The notes under the pieces: model-generated
Databases searched by the model: none
What the model was told of the DNA's origin: nothing
What the model saw: the letters and a program-made list of their open reading frames with translations, nothing else
Position numbers and translations under genes: made by a program
Shown: piece after piece, positions 1 to 8,926 of the stretch
Numbering within the stretch: position 1 is the first letter of the stretch
Layout of the letters: every line of letters begins with the position of its first letter
Origin: Aquamicrobium sp.
Lineage (GTDB): Bacteria; Pseudomonadota; Alphaproteobacteria; Rhizobiales; Rhizobiaceae
Assembly: GCA_014860725.1 (NCBI GenBank)
Contig: JACZJD010000811.1
Location: 1-11,442, forward strand
DNA: 11,442 nucleotides
Direction of reading: 5' to 3'

Positions 1-1
1 C

Positions 2-148
2 AATCCGCCGCTCGCCGCCGGCGCCTTTTACTGCATGCTCGACGTACTGGTTGGATTGACTGCGCGATCGATACTCGCCGCGCCGCCCGATGCCCCGGGC
101 AAAGCGCCGGTGCACGCAGTGGCGCGAGGCATAACCGGGAAAAACTGA
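2..148 (+). CDS. Possible 3' end of an unrecognised gene (partial)
   Basis: An open frame enters from the left edge and stops with TGA at 146-148, giving 48 residues. It contains a hydrophobic stretch (AAGAFYCMLDVLVGLTARSI) that could be a last membrane helix, followed by a short polar tail. Third-position G/C is fairly high but below that of the sure genes in this window, so coding status is uncertain. If real, it would converge on the monooxygenase that ends at 170. I recognise no family. The three reverse-strand frames here show no monooxygenase-like sequence either. Confidence 0.3.
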   Translation, partial: NPPLAAGAFYCMLDVLVGLTARSILAAPPDAPGKAPVHAVARGITGKN

Positions 149-169
149 TTTTCCGCCGGCCGGGACATT

Positions 170-943
170 TCATTTCCGGGATTGCGGCAGCATGCCGCGC
201 GGCGCGCCGGCCCCGGCCTCCTCCGGGGGAGGCATCTTGGCGATGGCGACGAGGTTGACGATCTCGCCCCGGCGCAGCGGATAGGCGACGAGATGGAAGC
301 GCGCATGGAGGAAGGCACTGACCCTGTCGACGGGAACGACGCCCGTGCACTGCTCCGGGCCGGCCGTCGCCCGCCACGCGACATAGCCCGTGAAGCGGTC
401 GCCCCGCGCCAGCCTGCCGGTGCCGCGCAGCGCCGACCGCACGCCGTCGGCCCCGACCGCGAGGTCGCAGCGAACCTTGAGCGCGCCTCCGGCCTTCCCG
501 ACGGAGAGGGCGACGCCATCGCTGCCGAATTCCACGCCGCCCACCGTTGCGCCCGTCTCCAGCGCGATCGCCGGGTGGTCCGCCGCGGCCTCGGCGAGCG
601 TCGTGTGGAGGTCGGCCCTGTGGACGGTGAGATAGGGGCCGCCCCAGCGGCGCTCCGCAGCGTCGGCCATCGGGATCGCCGCGATGGTGCGGCCCGAATC
701 GGCGCGGCGAAGCTCGATGGCGAGCGGGCGGACCGCGGTTTCCTCGACGCGGCCGAGAAGCCCGAGGCGCGCGAGGATGCGCGTGGCGTTGGGCGAGAGC
801 TGGATGCCGGCGCCGACCTCTTCCAACCGTCCCGCGCGCTCGAAGACGGAGACGGAAAAGCCGCGCTGCGCGAAGGAGAGGGCGGCGGCAAGGCCCGCAA
901 TGCCGGCCCCGGCAATCGCGACATGCCGGGAGGGTGCGTTCAT
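170..943 (-). CDS. FAD-dependent monooxygenase (salicylate hydroxylase-like), C-terminally truncated
   Basis: The 257-residue product belongs to the class A flavin monooxygenases (PHBH fold, salicylate or 3-hydroxybenzoate hydroxylase-like), which insert one oxygen atom into aromatic or similar substrates using FAD and NAD(P)H. The Rossmann dinucleotide motif GAGIAG is at residues 12-17 and an FAD-binding acidic residue follows in SVFERA near 32-37. The HRADLH segment is at 108-113 and the DG motif (GADG) at 164-167. Relatives are usually about 380-420 residues long. Here homology-like sequence stops near residue 235, and the second FAD motif (GDAAH-type) and the substrate-pocket C-terminus are absent. 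The 169 bases beyond the stop carry no recognisable continuation in any frame. It starts 22 bases after the zinc-finger gene on the same strand, so the two are probably cotranscribed; no strong ribosome binding site is visible. It may be a non-functional remnant. Family call is confident; activity and substrate are unknown. Confidence 0.75.
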   Translation of the reverse strand: MNAPSRHVAIAGAGIAGLAAALSFAQRGFSVSVFERAGRLEEVGAGIQLSPNATRILARLGLLGRVEETAVRPLAIELRRADSGRTIAAIPMADAAERRWGGPYLTVHRADLHTTLAEAAADHPAIALETGATVGGVEFGSDGVALSVGKAGGALKVRCDLAVGADGVRSALRGTGRLARGDRFTGYVAWRATAGPEQCTGVVPVDRVSAFLHARFHLVAYPLRRGEIVNLVAIAKMPPPEEAGAGAPRGMLPQSRK

Positions 944-965
944 GCCGGCGGCCGCCCGTCGCGGT

Positions 966-1214
966 TCAGGCGGCGCGCGGCTTGTAGCTCACGCCCTGGG
1001 GTATGGTCTCGTTGCCGTGGAGCGCGGGGTTGTAGCGGTAGAGCGTCGAGCAGTAGGGGCAGACCGTCTCGTTGTCCTCGCCCATGTCGAGATAGACATG
1101 CGGATGGTCGAAGGGCGGGTTGGCCCCGACGCATTTGAACTCCTTCACGCCGATCTCGATGACGGCATGGCCGGCGTCGTTCTGGAAGTGGGGAATGGTC
1201 GGATGGTCGGCCAT
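966..1214 (-). CDS. CHCC-type zinc-finger protein (NDUFS6-like zf-CHCC family)
   Basis: The 82-residue protein matches the bacterial zf-CHCC family, related to the zinc-binding part of mitochondrial complex I subunit NDUFS6. Visible zinc ligands are C28, H37 (within FDHPHVYLDMG) and the C52-P-Y-C55 pair, in the order C-H-C-C. There is no signal peptide or membrane segment, so it should be cytosolic or attached to a complex. The start at 1214 is preferred because GGGAG lies 6 bases upstream (1221-1225) and the product begins as relatives do (MADHPTIPHF). A longer in-frame start at 1289 would add 25 unlike residues and lacks such a site. It is divergent from ppk and precedes the truncated monooxygenase. 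Whether it serves respiratory complex I assembly in this organism is inference from the family only. Confidence 0.85.
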   Translation of the reverse strand: MADHPTIPHFQNDAGHAVIEIGVKEFKCVGANPPFDHPHVYLDMGEDNETVCPYCSTLYRYNPALHGNETIPQGVSYKPRAA

Positions 1215-1220
1215 GACATG

Positions 1221-1225
1221 CTCCC
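1221..1225 (-). promoter_or_regulatory. Ribosome binding site of the zinc-finger gene
   Basis: GGGAG on the minus strand lies 6 bases before the ATG at 1214. It decides the start in favour of the 82-residue product over the longer reading. Confidence 0.7.
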
Positions 1226-1298
1226 GGATGCTTTTGGCACGCTGCTGCCGCCAGCGTTTGCAGCATAAACGGACCCTTTGCAAGGGCATGATATGAAA

Positions 1299-1318
1299 CT
1301 GTCATAAAAGCCTGTCAG
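1299..1318 (+). promoter_or_regulatory. Pho-box-like direct repeat upstream of ppk
   Basis: A perfect PhoB half-site with its A/T-rich flank, CTGTCATAAAA, starts at 1299. A second near-copy, CTGTCAG, starts at 1312. Canonical Pho boxes repeat every 11 bases; these are 13 apart, so the match is imperfect. Control of ppk by PhoB is established in Escherichia coli, which makes the site plausible here. The region also serves the divergent zinc-finger gene, and a short inverted repeat (CCCTT-TGC-AAGGG, 1274-1286) lies beside it. The assignment is inferred from the motif alone. Confidence 0.45.
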
Positions 1319-1329
1319 GAGGCAGCTTG
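1317..1329 (+). promoter_or_regulatory. Strong Shine-Dalgarno with alternative TTG start of ppk
   Basis: AGGAGG at 1317-1322 is followed after 4 bases by TTG at 1327-1329, in frame with ppk. The ATG at 1381 has only a weaker AGGTGG at 1371-1376. The site overlaps the second Pho-box-like copy. It may be the true start or a chance match. Confidence 0.4.
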
Positions 1330-1380
1330 ACGAAATGCGCGCCTGCTGATGCAGTCGCGGCGGATGCTTCAGGTGGCAGG

Positions 1381-3602
<2,222 letters not shown>

Positions 3603-3606
<4 letters not shown>

Positions 3607-5117
3607 TACATTCCTCGCAGGGCCGGCTGCAGGATCGCCGGCCGCTTGCCGTGATCGACATCGGGTCGAACTCGGTGCGGCTCGTCGTCTACGAAGGCGT
3701 GGTGCGCTCGCCGACCATCCTGTTCAACGAGAAGATGATGGCCGGGCTCGGGCGCGGCATCGTGTCCACCGGCAGGCTCGACGAGGAGGCCGTGCGCCGC
3801 GCGGTCGAGGAGTTGCGCCGCTTCCGGGCGCTGGCCGAGCAGGCCGGCGCGGTCTCCCTCCATGTCATCGCCACCGCCGCGGCGCGCGAGGCCGAGAACG
3901 GCCTCGACTTCGTGCACCGGGCCGAGAAGATCCTCGGCGTGCCGATCCAGGTGCTGTCCGGGCGCGAGGAGGCGAGTTTCTCGGCGCAGGGCGTCATCTC
4001 GGCCTTCCACACGCCCGACGGCGTCGCCGGCGACCTCGGCGGCGGCAGCCTCGAGCTGGTCGACGTGGCCGGCACCGAGATCGGCGAAGGCATTACCCTG
4101 CCGCTCGGCGGCCTGCGGCTTCAGGAGATGGCCAAGGATTCGCCGGCGGCGGCCGCCAAGATCGCGCGCGCCGAGCTGCGCCGCGCGACCGTTCTCGGCC
4201 AGGGGTTCGACCGCACCTTCTATTGCGTCGGCGGCACGTGGCGAAACCTCGCCCGCCTGCACATGATCGCGACGGGCTACGCCTTGCCCGTCATGCACCA
4301 TTACGAGCTGCCGCTGGCCGACATGGACGGCTTCATCCGGCAGGTCGCAGCCGGCGACCTGGCACCGATCCCGGGGATCAAGCGCATCTCGAAATCGCGC
4401 CGGGCGCTCCTGCCCTACGGCGCGGCGGTGCTGCGCGAGATCGTCGAGGCGATGCAGCCGCGAAACATCGTCGTCTCGGCATTCGGCGTGCGCGAGGGCT
4501 ATCTCTACTCGCTGCTGTCCGAGAAGGAGCGCGGCCGCGATCCCCTGATGTCGGCCGCCGAGGAGCTCGCCATCCTGCGCGCCCGCTCCGTCACCCACGC
4601 GCGCGAGCTCGCGGCCTGGACCGACGAGGCCTTCGCCACCTTCGGCATCGAGGAGACGGAAGACGATGCGCGCTATCGCCGCGCCGCGTGCCTCCTCGCC
4701 GACATCGGCTGGCGCGCCCATCCCGAATATCGCGGCACGCAGTCGCTCAACATCATCGCACACGCCTCCTTCATCGGCATCGACCATCCGGGCCGCGCCT
4801 TCATCGCGCTCGCCAACCTGTTCCGCCACGAGGGCATCTACGAGGACGACATCTCCCCGGCGATGAAGGCGCTGGCCGGGCCGCGCCACCTCGAGCGCGC
4901 GCGCGTGCTCGGCGCGCTGCTCAGGGTCGTCTACCTGTTCTCGGCCTCGATGCCGGGCATCATGCCGAAGCTGAAATGGCGCACGGGCGAGGGGCGCAAG
5001 CTCTCGCTCGTCGTGCCGGCGAGCCATGCCGACCTGATGGGCGAGCGCCCCGACACGCGCATGGCGATCCTCGCCCGGGTGCTCGACCGGCCGATGGATA
5101 TCGTGGTCGGCGAGTAA
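3603..5117 (+). CDS. ppx: Exopolyphosphatase (Ppx/GppA family)
   Basis: Ppx releases orthophosphate processively from the ends of polyphosphate; family relatives also hydrolyse pppGpp. The 504-residue length is close to E. coli Ppx. The ASKHA-fold N-terminus shows the first phosphate-binding loop, [12 protein letters not shown] (from residue 17), and [14 protein letters not shown] (87-100). The family's catalytic glutamate lies in SGREEA (119-124), and the second phosphate loop is GDLGGGSLE (143-151). The C-terminal half has the helical HD-like features of long Ppx proteins ([15 protein letters not shown] and LANLFRHEG). The ATG overlaps the ppk stop (ATGA at 3603-3606) and no separate strong ribosome binding site is present, so translation is probably coupled to ppk. 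The product opposes PPK, and the pair sets polyphosphate level. Assignment to Ppx rather than GppA rests on length and the ppk partner. Confidence 0.93.
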
Positions 5118-5128
5118 GAGCCGGGCTC
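5118..5128 (+). terminator. Small hairpin directly after ppx, no U-tract
   Basis: GAGC-CGG-GCTC follows the ppx TAA at once. The stem is only 4 bp (5 if the loop is one base) and no T run follows. At best it is a weak 3' structure, and it may be chance. Confidence 0.2.
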
Positions 5129-5141
5129 ACGGAGCGACGGC

Positions 5142-5379
5142 ATGATCTTCGACCTCGTCGTATCGCAGGGCCGCATCGCGGACCGGACGCCGGGGGGCTC
5201 TTGCCGGCGCAGGTCAGGGCGATCCTGGAGAGGCTGCCGCCGGAGCAGATCGCCGGCATCTGGCCGAGTTCGAGGCATCGGGCGACGCATCGCGGGATGA
5301 GGCCGCCGTCGCGATCATCCTCGACGTCGTCGCCCCGCTGCTCGGCCGTGCCGATAATCGCGTCGAAACAGGGGCATAG
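5142..5379 (+). pseudogene. Small decayed gene with two frameshifts downstream of ppx
   Basis: An ATG at 5142 has a clean GGAG at 5131-5134, 7 bases upstream. Protein-like sequence with high third-position G/C runs in three consecutive frames. MIFDLVVSQGRIADRTP is read at 5142-5192. GLLPAQVRAILERLPPEQIA and three further residues follow at 5195-5263, where every codon ends in G or C. LAEFEASGDASRDEAAVAII and on to a TAG then run over 5260-5379. The first change falls at a run of six G (5192-5197) and the second near the GG at 5262-5263. Adding one G at each would restore an 80-codon frame. Read as it stands, the frame from 5142 stops at 5298-5300 after an Arg/Ser/Gly-rich stretch. I do not recognise the family. 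It could be a true pseudogene or a small intact gene broken by two homopolymer sequencing errors. Confidence 0.6.
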
Positions 5380-5504
5380 GCCGCTTTCCTGATTCGATGG
5401 GGCAGGGGGCCGGCATCCCTGCGGCCGTGCGACACGGTGCGCCGGTCCCATGCCGGCCGCGGTGCGCTAGAGTTGCCGTCGATCGAATTGACAGGGGAAC
5501 GGCC

Positions 5505-5891
5505 ATGGAAACCGTGCTCCGCAGCGTGCTGTTCGTTTTCGGCGTCGGCGTGATCGGAATTTCCCTCGCCCACATCGCCCTCGGGCCGGCCGTGATTCCG
5601 GGCTCCGTCCCCGTCAACGCGACCATGGACAGCGAGGATCGCTTCTACGCGGTCTTCTTCCTCGCCTACGGCGCGGCGGTGCTGTGGTGCATCAGGGACT
5701 GGCGGTCCCGGCTTCGCGAGATCCGGTTGCTGATGGCGGTGTTTTTTCTCGGGGGACTGGCGCGGCTGGTGTCGATAGCCCTTGTCGGGCTGCCGCATCC
5801 CTTCTTCGTCGCTATGACCGCCATCGAACTGGCGCTGCCGCCGCTGGTGATCTGGCTCGCCGCGCGGGCTGCCCGCAATCCGGCGGCGTGA
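5505..5891 (+). CDS. DUF4345 family small membrane protein
   Basis: The 128-residue protein has four hydrophobic segments, roughly residues 5-25, 48-66, 75-97 and 101-123. It shows the DUF4345 pattern: an N-terminal helix, then SEDRFYAVFFLAYGAA, a basic loop (RDWRSRLREIR), FFLGGLARLVSIALVG and IELALPPLVIWLA. It is an inner-membrane protein of unknown function; no catalytic motif is known for the family. The start at 5505 has AGGGG about 8 bases upstream. An in-frame ATG at 5397 would add 36 Arg/Pro/Ala-rich residues unlike a coding N-terminus. The gene ends 6 bases from the convergent end of rnd, leaving no room for a separate terminator. Its link to ppk-ppx, if any, is only position. Confidence 0.85.
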   Translation: METVLRSVLFVFGVGVIGISLAHIALGPAVIPGSVPVNATMDSEDRFYAVFFLAYGAAVLWCIRDWRSRLREIRLLMAVFFLGGLARLVSIALVGLPHPFFVAMTAIELALPPLVIWLAARAARNPAA

Positions 5892-5897
5892 CCGGCT

Positions 5898-7052
5898 TCA
5901 CTCGGTATCGAACACCGCGATCCTGCGCTTGTCGAACTTGAGCGCCACCTCGCCGCGCACCAGCGCCAGCGCGCGCTCGCCGAACACCTCGCGCCGCCAG
6001 CCGTGCATGGCCGGCACGTCGGCGTCCTCGCCCTTGGCGGCGATCTTCTCGATGTCGTCGGACGAGGCCAGCACCTTCGGCGCCACGCCTTCCTCCTCGG
6101 CGACCAGCTTGAGCAGGACCTTGAGCAGCTCGGCCGCCGCGCTGGTGCCTTCCGGCTGCTGCACGTGCTTGGGCAGCTTCGGCAGGCTTTCCTTGGGCAT
6201 GTCGAGAGCGGTGTTCACCACCTTGAGCAGCGCCGCCGCCGTGGCGGAGCGCTCCCAGCCCTTCGGCGTGGTGCGCAGCCGCGCCAGCTCGACCGCGTCG
6301 CGCGGGCCCTGCTGGGCGACCTCGAAGATGGCGTCGTCCTTGAGGACGCGGCCGCGCGGCACGTTGCGCTCGCGCGCCTCGCGCTCGCGCCAGGCCGCGA
6401 CGGTCTGCACGATCGCCAGCTCCTGCGGCTTCTTCACCCGCATCTTGAGCCGCCTCCACGCATCGTCCGGGTGCGGGTCGTAGGTTTCCCGCGCCGTCAG
6501 CACCTCCATCTCCTCGTTGAGCCAGTGGGCGCGGTTCTCGCGCTCGAGCTGCTCCCTGAGATGGCGGTAGACGTCGACGAGGTGGGTGACGTCGGCGAGC
6601 GCGTAGTCGAGCTGCTTCTCGGACAGCGGCCGGTGGCGCCAGTCGGTGAAGCGCGACGACTTGTCGATGCGCTCGCCCGTCACCTTCTGGACGAGCTGGT
6701 CGTAGGAGACGCTGTCGCCGAAGCCGCACACCATGGCCGCGACCTGCGTGTCGAACACCGGATGCGGGATCAGCCCGCCGCGGTGGAAGATGATCTCGAT
6801 GTCCTGCCGCGCGGCGTGGAAGACCTTGGTCGTGCGCTCGTCGCCCATCAGCTGGAAGAACGGGCCGAGGTCGATGCCCGGCGCGAGCGGGTCGATCAGC
6901 GCGGTCGCCTCCGGCGAGGCGAGCTGGATCAGGCACAGCTCCGGCCAGAAAGTCGTCTCGCGGATGAATTCCGTGTCGATGGTGACGAACTCGGAACGGC
7001 CGAGTCGGTCGATGGCGTCTTCGAGGGCTTCCTGGCGGGTAATCAGCGGCAT
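5898..7052 (-). CDS. rnd: Ribonuclease D
   Basis: RNase D is a 3'-to-5' exoribonuclease that trims tRNA and other stable RNA precursors in the cytoplasm. The 384-residue product has the DEDDy exonuclease fold: Exo I TIDTEF (D26, E28), Exo II HAARQDIE (D84), and Exo III YALAD (Y150, D154). An HRDC domain follows, covering the segment around KPQELAIVQTVAAW and PRGRVLKDDAIFEVA, and then a C-terminal helical region. Length is close to E. coli RNase D (about 375). Start 7052 (MPLITRQEA) is chosen because upstream in-frame residues look non-conserved; no strong Shine-Dalgarno is visible before it. It lies 78 bases downstream of the MFS gene on the same strand and may be cotranscribed with it, although a CTTGAC box in the gap could give it its own promoter. 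Confidence 0.94.
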   Translation of the reverse strand: MPLITRQEALEDAIDRLGRSEFVTIDTEFIRETTFWPELCLIQLASPEATALIDPLAPGIDLGPFFQLMGDERTTKVFHAARQDIEIIFHRGGLIPHPVFDTQVAAMVCGFGDSVSYDQLVQKVTGERIDKSSRFTDWRHRPLSEKQLDYALADVTHLVDVYRHLREQLERENRAHWLNEEMEVLTARETYDPHPDDAWRRLKMRVKKPQELAIVQTVAAWREREARERNVPRGRVLKDDAIFEVAQQGPRDAVELARLRTTPKGWERSATAAALLKVVNTALDMPKESLPKLPKHVQQPEGTSAAAELLKVLLKLVAEEEGVAPKVLASSDDIEKIAAKGEDADVPAMHGWRREVFGERALALVRGEVALKFDKRRIAVFDTE

Positions 7053-7080
7053 CAATGTTTCGCAATCTGGCAGATAACGC

Positions 7081-7110
7081 TCAATTCCAGCCGCGGGCCG
7101 CTGCGTCAAG
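7081..7110 (-). promoter_or_regulatory. Possible promoter of rnd
   Basis: On the minus strand, CTTGAC (-35-like, 7110-7105) is followed after about 17 bases by AATTGA (7086-7081), a poor -10 match. It lies in the 78-base gap between the MFS stop and the rnd start. Weak, motif-only evidence. Confidence 0.25.
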
Positions 7111-7130
7111 CCTTTTGCGTGGCCGGGGCA

Positions 7131-8366
7131 TCATCCCTTTCTGTCGTTGTTGCGCCAGTCGGCCAGCCGGGCGAACACCGTCGAGGTGCGCAGGAGCGCG
7201 GTGAAGCGCCCGCGCTCGTGCTCGGCGGCAGGCGCACGCACGCGCATGCGCCACAGGATCAAGCCGATGAAGACGACGTAGACGGCGGCCGAGAACTGGA
7301 ACAGCGCATGCGGCCCGAACTGCTGCATGGCGGCCGCCGCCGCGAAGGGGCCGCCGATGGCGCCGAAGGAGTAGAACAGCATCAGCGCCGCGTTCAGCAT
7401 GACGTATTCGTTCTTGGCCGCCCGGTCGTTGGCATGCGCCGCCGACAGCGAGAACAGCGGCATGGCGAAGGCGCCGAAGACGAAGACGAGGACGAAGTTG
7501 ACGAACCGGCCGCTGCCGGCGGTGAAACCGAGCGTGAGCGCCGCCGCCAGCGCCAGCGTCGTCGTGACCAGAAGCACGCTGCGCCGGTCGTACCGGTCGG
7601 AGGCGTGGCCGAGCGGATACTGGATCAGCGCGCCGCCGATGATCGAGACGCTGACGAAGGTGGCGACGTCGGCCGTCGACATGCCGATGTCCTGGGCATA
7701 GACGGGCGAGAGCGTGCGGAAGGCGCTGTTGGTGACGCCGATGGCGATGCAGCCCAGGGCCGCGATGGGCGAGATCGCCCAGGCGCGCCTCAGGTCGAGC
7801 TTGACGTCGTCGGGCGCGGCCGGGTTGGAGCGGTCGCCGAGCGACACCGGCACCAGCGACAGCGTGATCATGATCGCCATCACGGCGAAGATGGCGAAGC
7901 CCTCGACCCCGACCACGGGGATGACGAACTGCGAGCCGGTGACCGCGCCGATGTCGACGATGCGGTAGAGCGACAGCACCCGCGCGCGGTTCTCGTTCGA
8001 CACGCCGGAGTTGAGCCAGCTTTCGATGACCGTGAACAGGCCGGCGAAGCAGAAGCCGGAAAAGAAGCGGCTCGCCGTCCACACCGTCGCGTCGATGGCG
8101 ATGGCCATGACGAGCGTGGCCGAGGCGGCGATCGCCGCCAGCGCGGAAAAGGCGCGGATGTGCCCGACCGCGCGCATGATGCGCACGATGACGAGGCAGC
8201 CGATCAGGAAGCCGGCATAGTAGGCGGTGCCCATGAAGCCGATGATGGCCGGCGAGAAGCCTTCCTGCGCGCCTCGCAGCGCGATGAACGTGCCTTGCAG
8301 GCCGTTGCCGCCGAGGAGGATTCCGGCAGCCACCAGGATCGGGATGAGAGGTCTCAGGCCGTGCAT
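7131..8366 (-). CDS. Major facilitator superfamily transporter (YcaD-like)
   Basis: The 411-residue hydrophobic protein has about twelve predicted membrane helices in two six-helix halves, divided by a polar loop near SLGDRSNPAAPDDVKLDLRR, as in MFS secondary transporters. The pattern FSGFCFAGLFTVIESWLN in the N half, NENRARVLSLYRI after it, and PLGHASDRYDRRSVL (an MFS motif A-like loop between helices of the second half) resemble the YcaD/drug-sugar porter-like group. It should sit in the inner membrane; the substrate cannot be told from sequence. The start at 8366 is the natural N-terminus directly before the first helix (LIPILVAAGILLGGNG). No clear Shine-Dalgarno is seen, only GGCGGCGGC. 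A 16-base palindrome lies 27 bases upstream. rnd follows on the same strand. Confidence 0.88.
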   Translation of the reverse strand: MHGLRPLIPILVAAGILLGGNGLQGTFIALRGAQEGFSPAIIGFMGTAYYAGFLIGCLVIVRIMRAVGHIRAFSALAAIAASATLVMAIAIDATVWTASRFFSGFCFAGLFTVIESWLNSGVSNENRARVLSLYRIVDIGAVTGSQFVIPVVGVEGFAIFAVMAIMITLSLVPVSLGDRSNPAAPDDVKLDLRRAWAISPIAALGCIAIGVTNSAFRTLSPVYAQDIGMSTADVATFVSVSIIGGALIQYPLGHASDRYDRRSVLLVTTTLALAAALTLGFTAGSGRFVNFVLVFVFGAFAMPLFSLSAAHANDRAAKNEYVMLNAALMLFYSFGAIGGPFAAAAAMQQFGPHALFQFSAAVYVVFIGLILWRMRVRAPAAEHERGRFTALLRTSTVFARLADWRNNDRKG

Positions 8367-8392
8367 GCCGCCGCCGGAAGGAGAGGGTGCTT

Positions 8393-8408
8393 CGCCTATC
8401 TATAGGCG
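8393..8408 (-). promoter_or_regulatory. Perfect palindrome over a possible -10 box upstream of the MFS gene
   Basis: CGCCTAT-CT-ATAGGCG has 7-bp perfect arms around 2 bases. Read on the minus strand it contains CCTATAGAT, a good fit to the alphaproteobacterial -10 region, 27 bases before the MFS ATG. Such symmetry over a -10 is typical of a repressor operator. No well-matched -35 is evident at 16-18 bases upstream. No regulator gene is in view. Confidence 0.4.
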
Positions 8409-8450
8409 GGGACGGCCGCTTGTGCCATCCGCAGGCATGCGCGTCTGCTG

Positions 8451-8475
8451 GGCCAGCCCGCCCCGCGGGCCGGCC
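8451..8475 (-). terminator. Strong GC hairpin downstream of the cupredoxin gene
   Basis: Bases 8451-8461 and 8465-8475 pair with one A-C mismatch (10 of 11 pairs) around a CCC loop. There is no T run on either strand next to it, so it is not a textbook intrinsic terminator, but it stands alone between the cupredoxin stop and the MFS promoter region and could end or pause transcription. The rest of 8367-8525 holds no gene I can support. Confidence 0.35.
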
Positions 8476-8525
8476 CGCTTGGAGGGCCGTCCGTCCCGTT
8501 CCGGCGCTTCCTCCGGGGCGAGGGG

Positions 8526-8834
8526 CTATTTCACCTCGATCGTGCCGCGCATGCCCGGATGCACCATGCACTTGAAGGCGACCGTGCCGGCCGATTCCAT
8601 CGTCACCGTCGCCGTCTCGCCCATCTTCAGCCTGCCGGTGTCGAACGAGCCGTCGTCGGCCGTCGCCGTGTGCTGGGCGCGGTTGGTATTGGTGAAGGTG
8701 ACGGTGTCGCCGACGGCGACCTCGACCCGGTTGGGCTCGAAGCTCGTTCCCTTGATCTCTATGGCGTGGTCGGCTGCCAGCACGGGAGCGGAAAGAAGTG
8801 CCAGCGCGGTTGCGATCGAAATGGCGCGGAGCAT
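8526..8834 (-). CDS. Secreted cupredoxin (amicyanin/plastocyanin-like blue copper protein)
   Basis: The 102-residue precursor starts with a Sec signal peptide (MLRAISIATALALLSAPVLA, cleavage expected after AXA near residues 18-21). A small cupredoxin domain follows. Type 1 copper ligands are all visible: H55 in AQHTA, then C89, H92 and M95 in CMVHPGM. The C-x2-H-x2-M loop is the short amicyanin-type spacing rather than the C-x2-H-x4-M of plastocyanin or pseudoazurin. Family members shuttle electrons in the periplasm. No methylamine dehydrogenase, nitrite reductase or copper gene lies in the window, so the redox partner is unknown. ATG 8834 is preferred since GAGG lies 11 bases upstream; ATG 8843 (three residues longer) has it only 2 bases away. 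It is divergent from aspS. Confidence 0.88.
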   Translation of the reverse strand: MLRAISIATALALLSAPVLAADHAIEIKGTSFEPNRVEVAVGDTVTFTNTNRAQHTATADDGSFDTGRLKMGETATVTMESAGTVAFKCMVHPGMRGTIEVK

Positions 8835-8926
8835 GGATGTCATTCCCTCGTGCAGGCATTGGGGCGGACGGGAACGGCGCTGCACTCACCGTCGTTCGTT
8901 TCATGATCCTCCGCGTCGCCGCTCGC

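Noticed and set aside
1274..1286. Inverted repeat CCCTT-TGC-AAGGG in the divergent zinc-finger/ppk region as an operator
   Set aside because: Only 5-bp arms with no known regulator match; kept as a remark and not called as a feature.
5487..5492. TTGACA just before the DUF4345 gene as a -35 box
   Set aside because: It lies only about 12 bases before the ATG, too close to serve as the -35 of that gene.
5397..5504. Longer N-terminus for the DUF4345 protein from ATG 5397
   Set aside because: The added residues are Arg/Pro/Ala-rich, lack a ribosome binding site, and DUF4345 proteins begin near the first membrane helix.
6003..8405. An 800-codon + strand open frame across rnd, the gap and the MFS gene
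   Set aside because: It is antisense to two confidently identified genes and is a repetitive Arg/Asp/Glu/His-rich shadow of high GC third positions.
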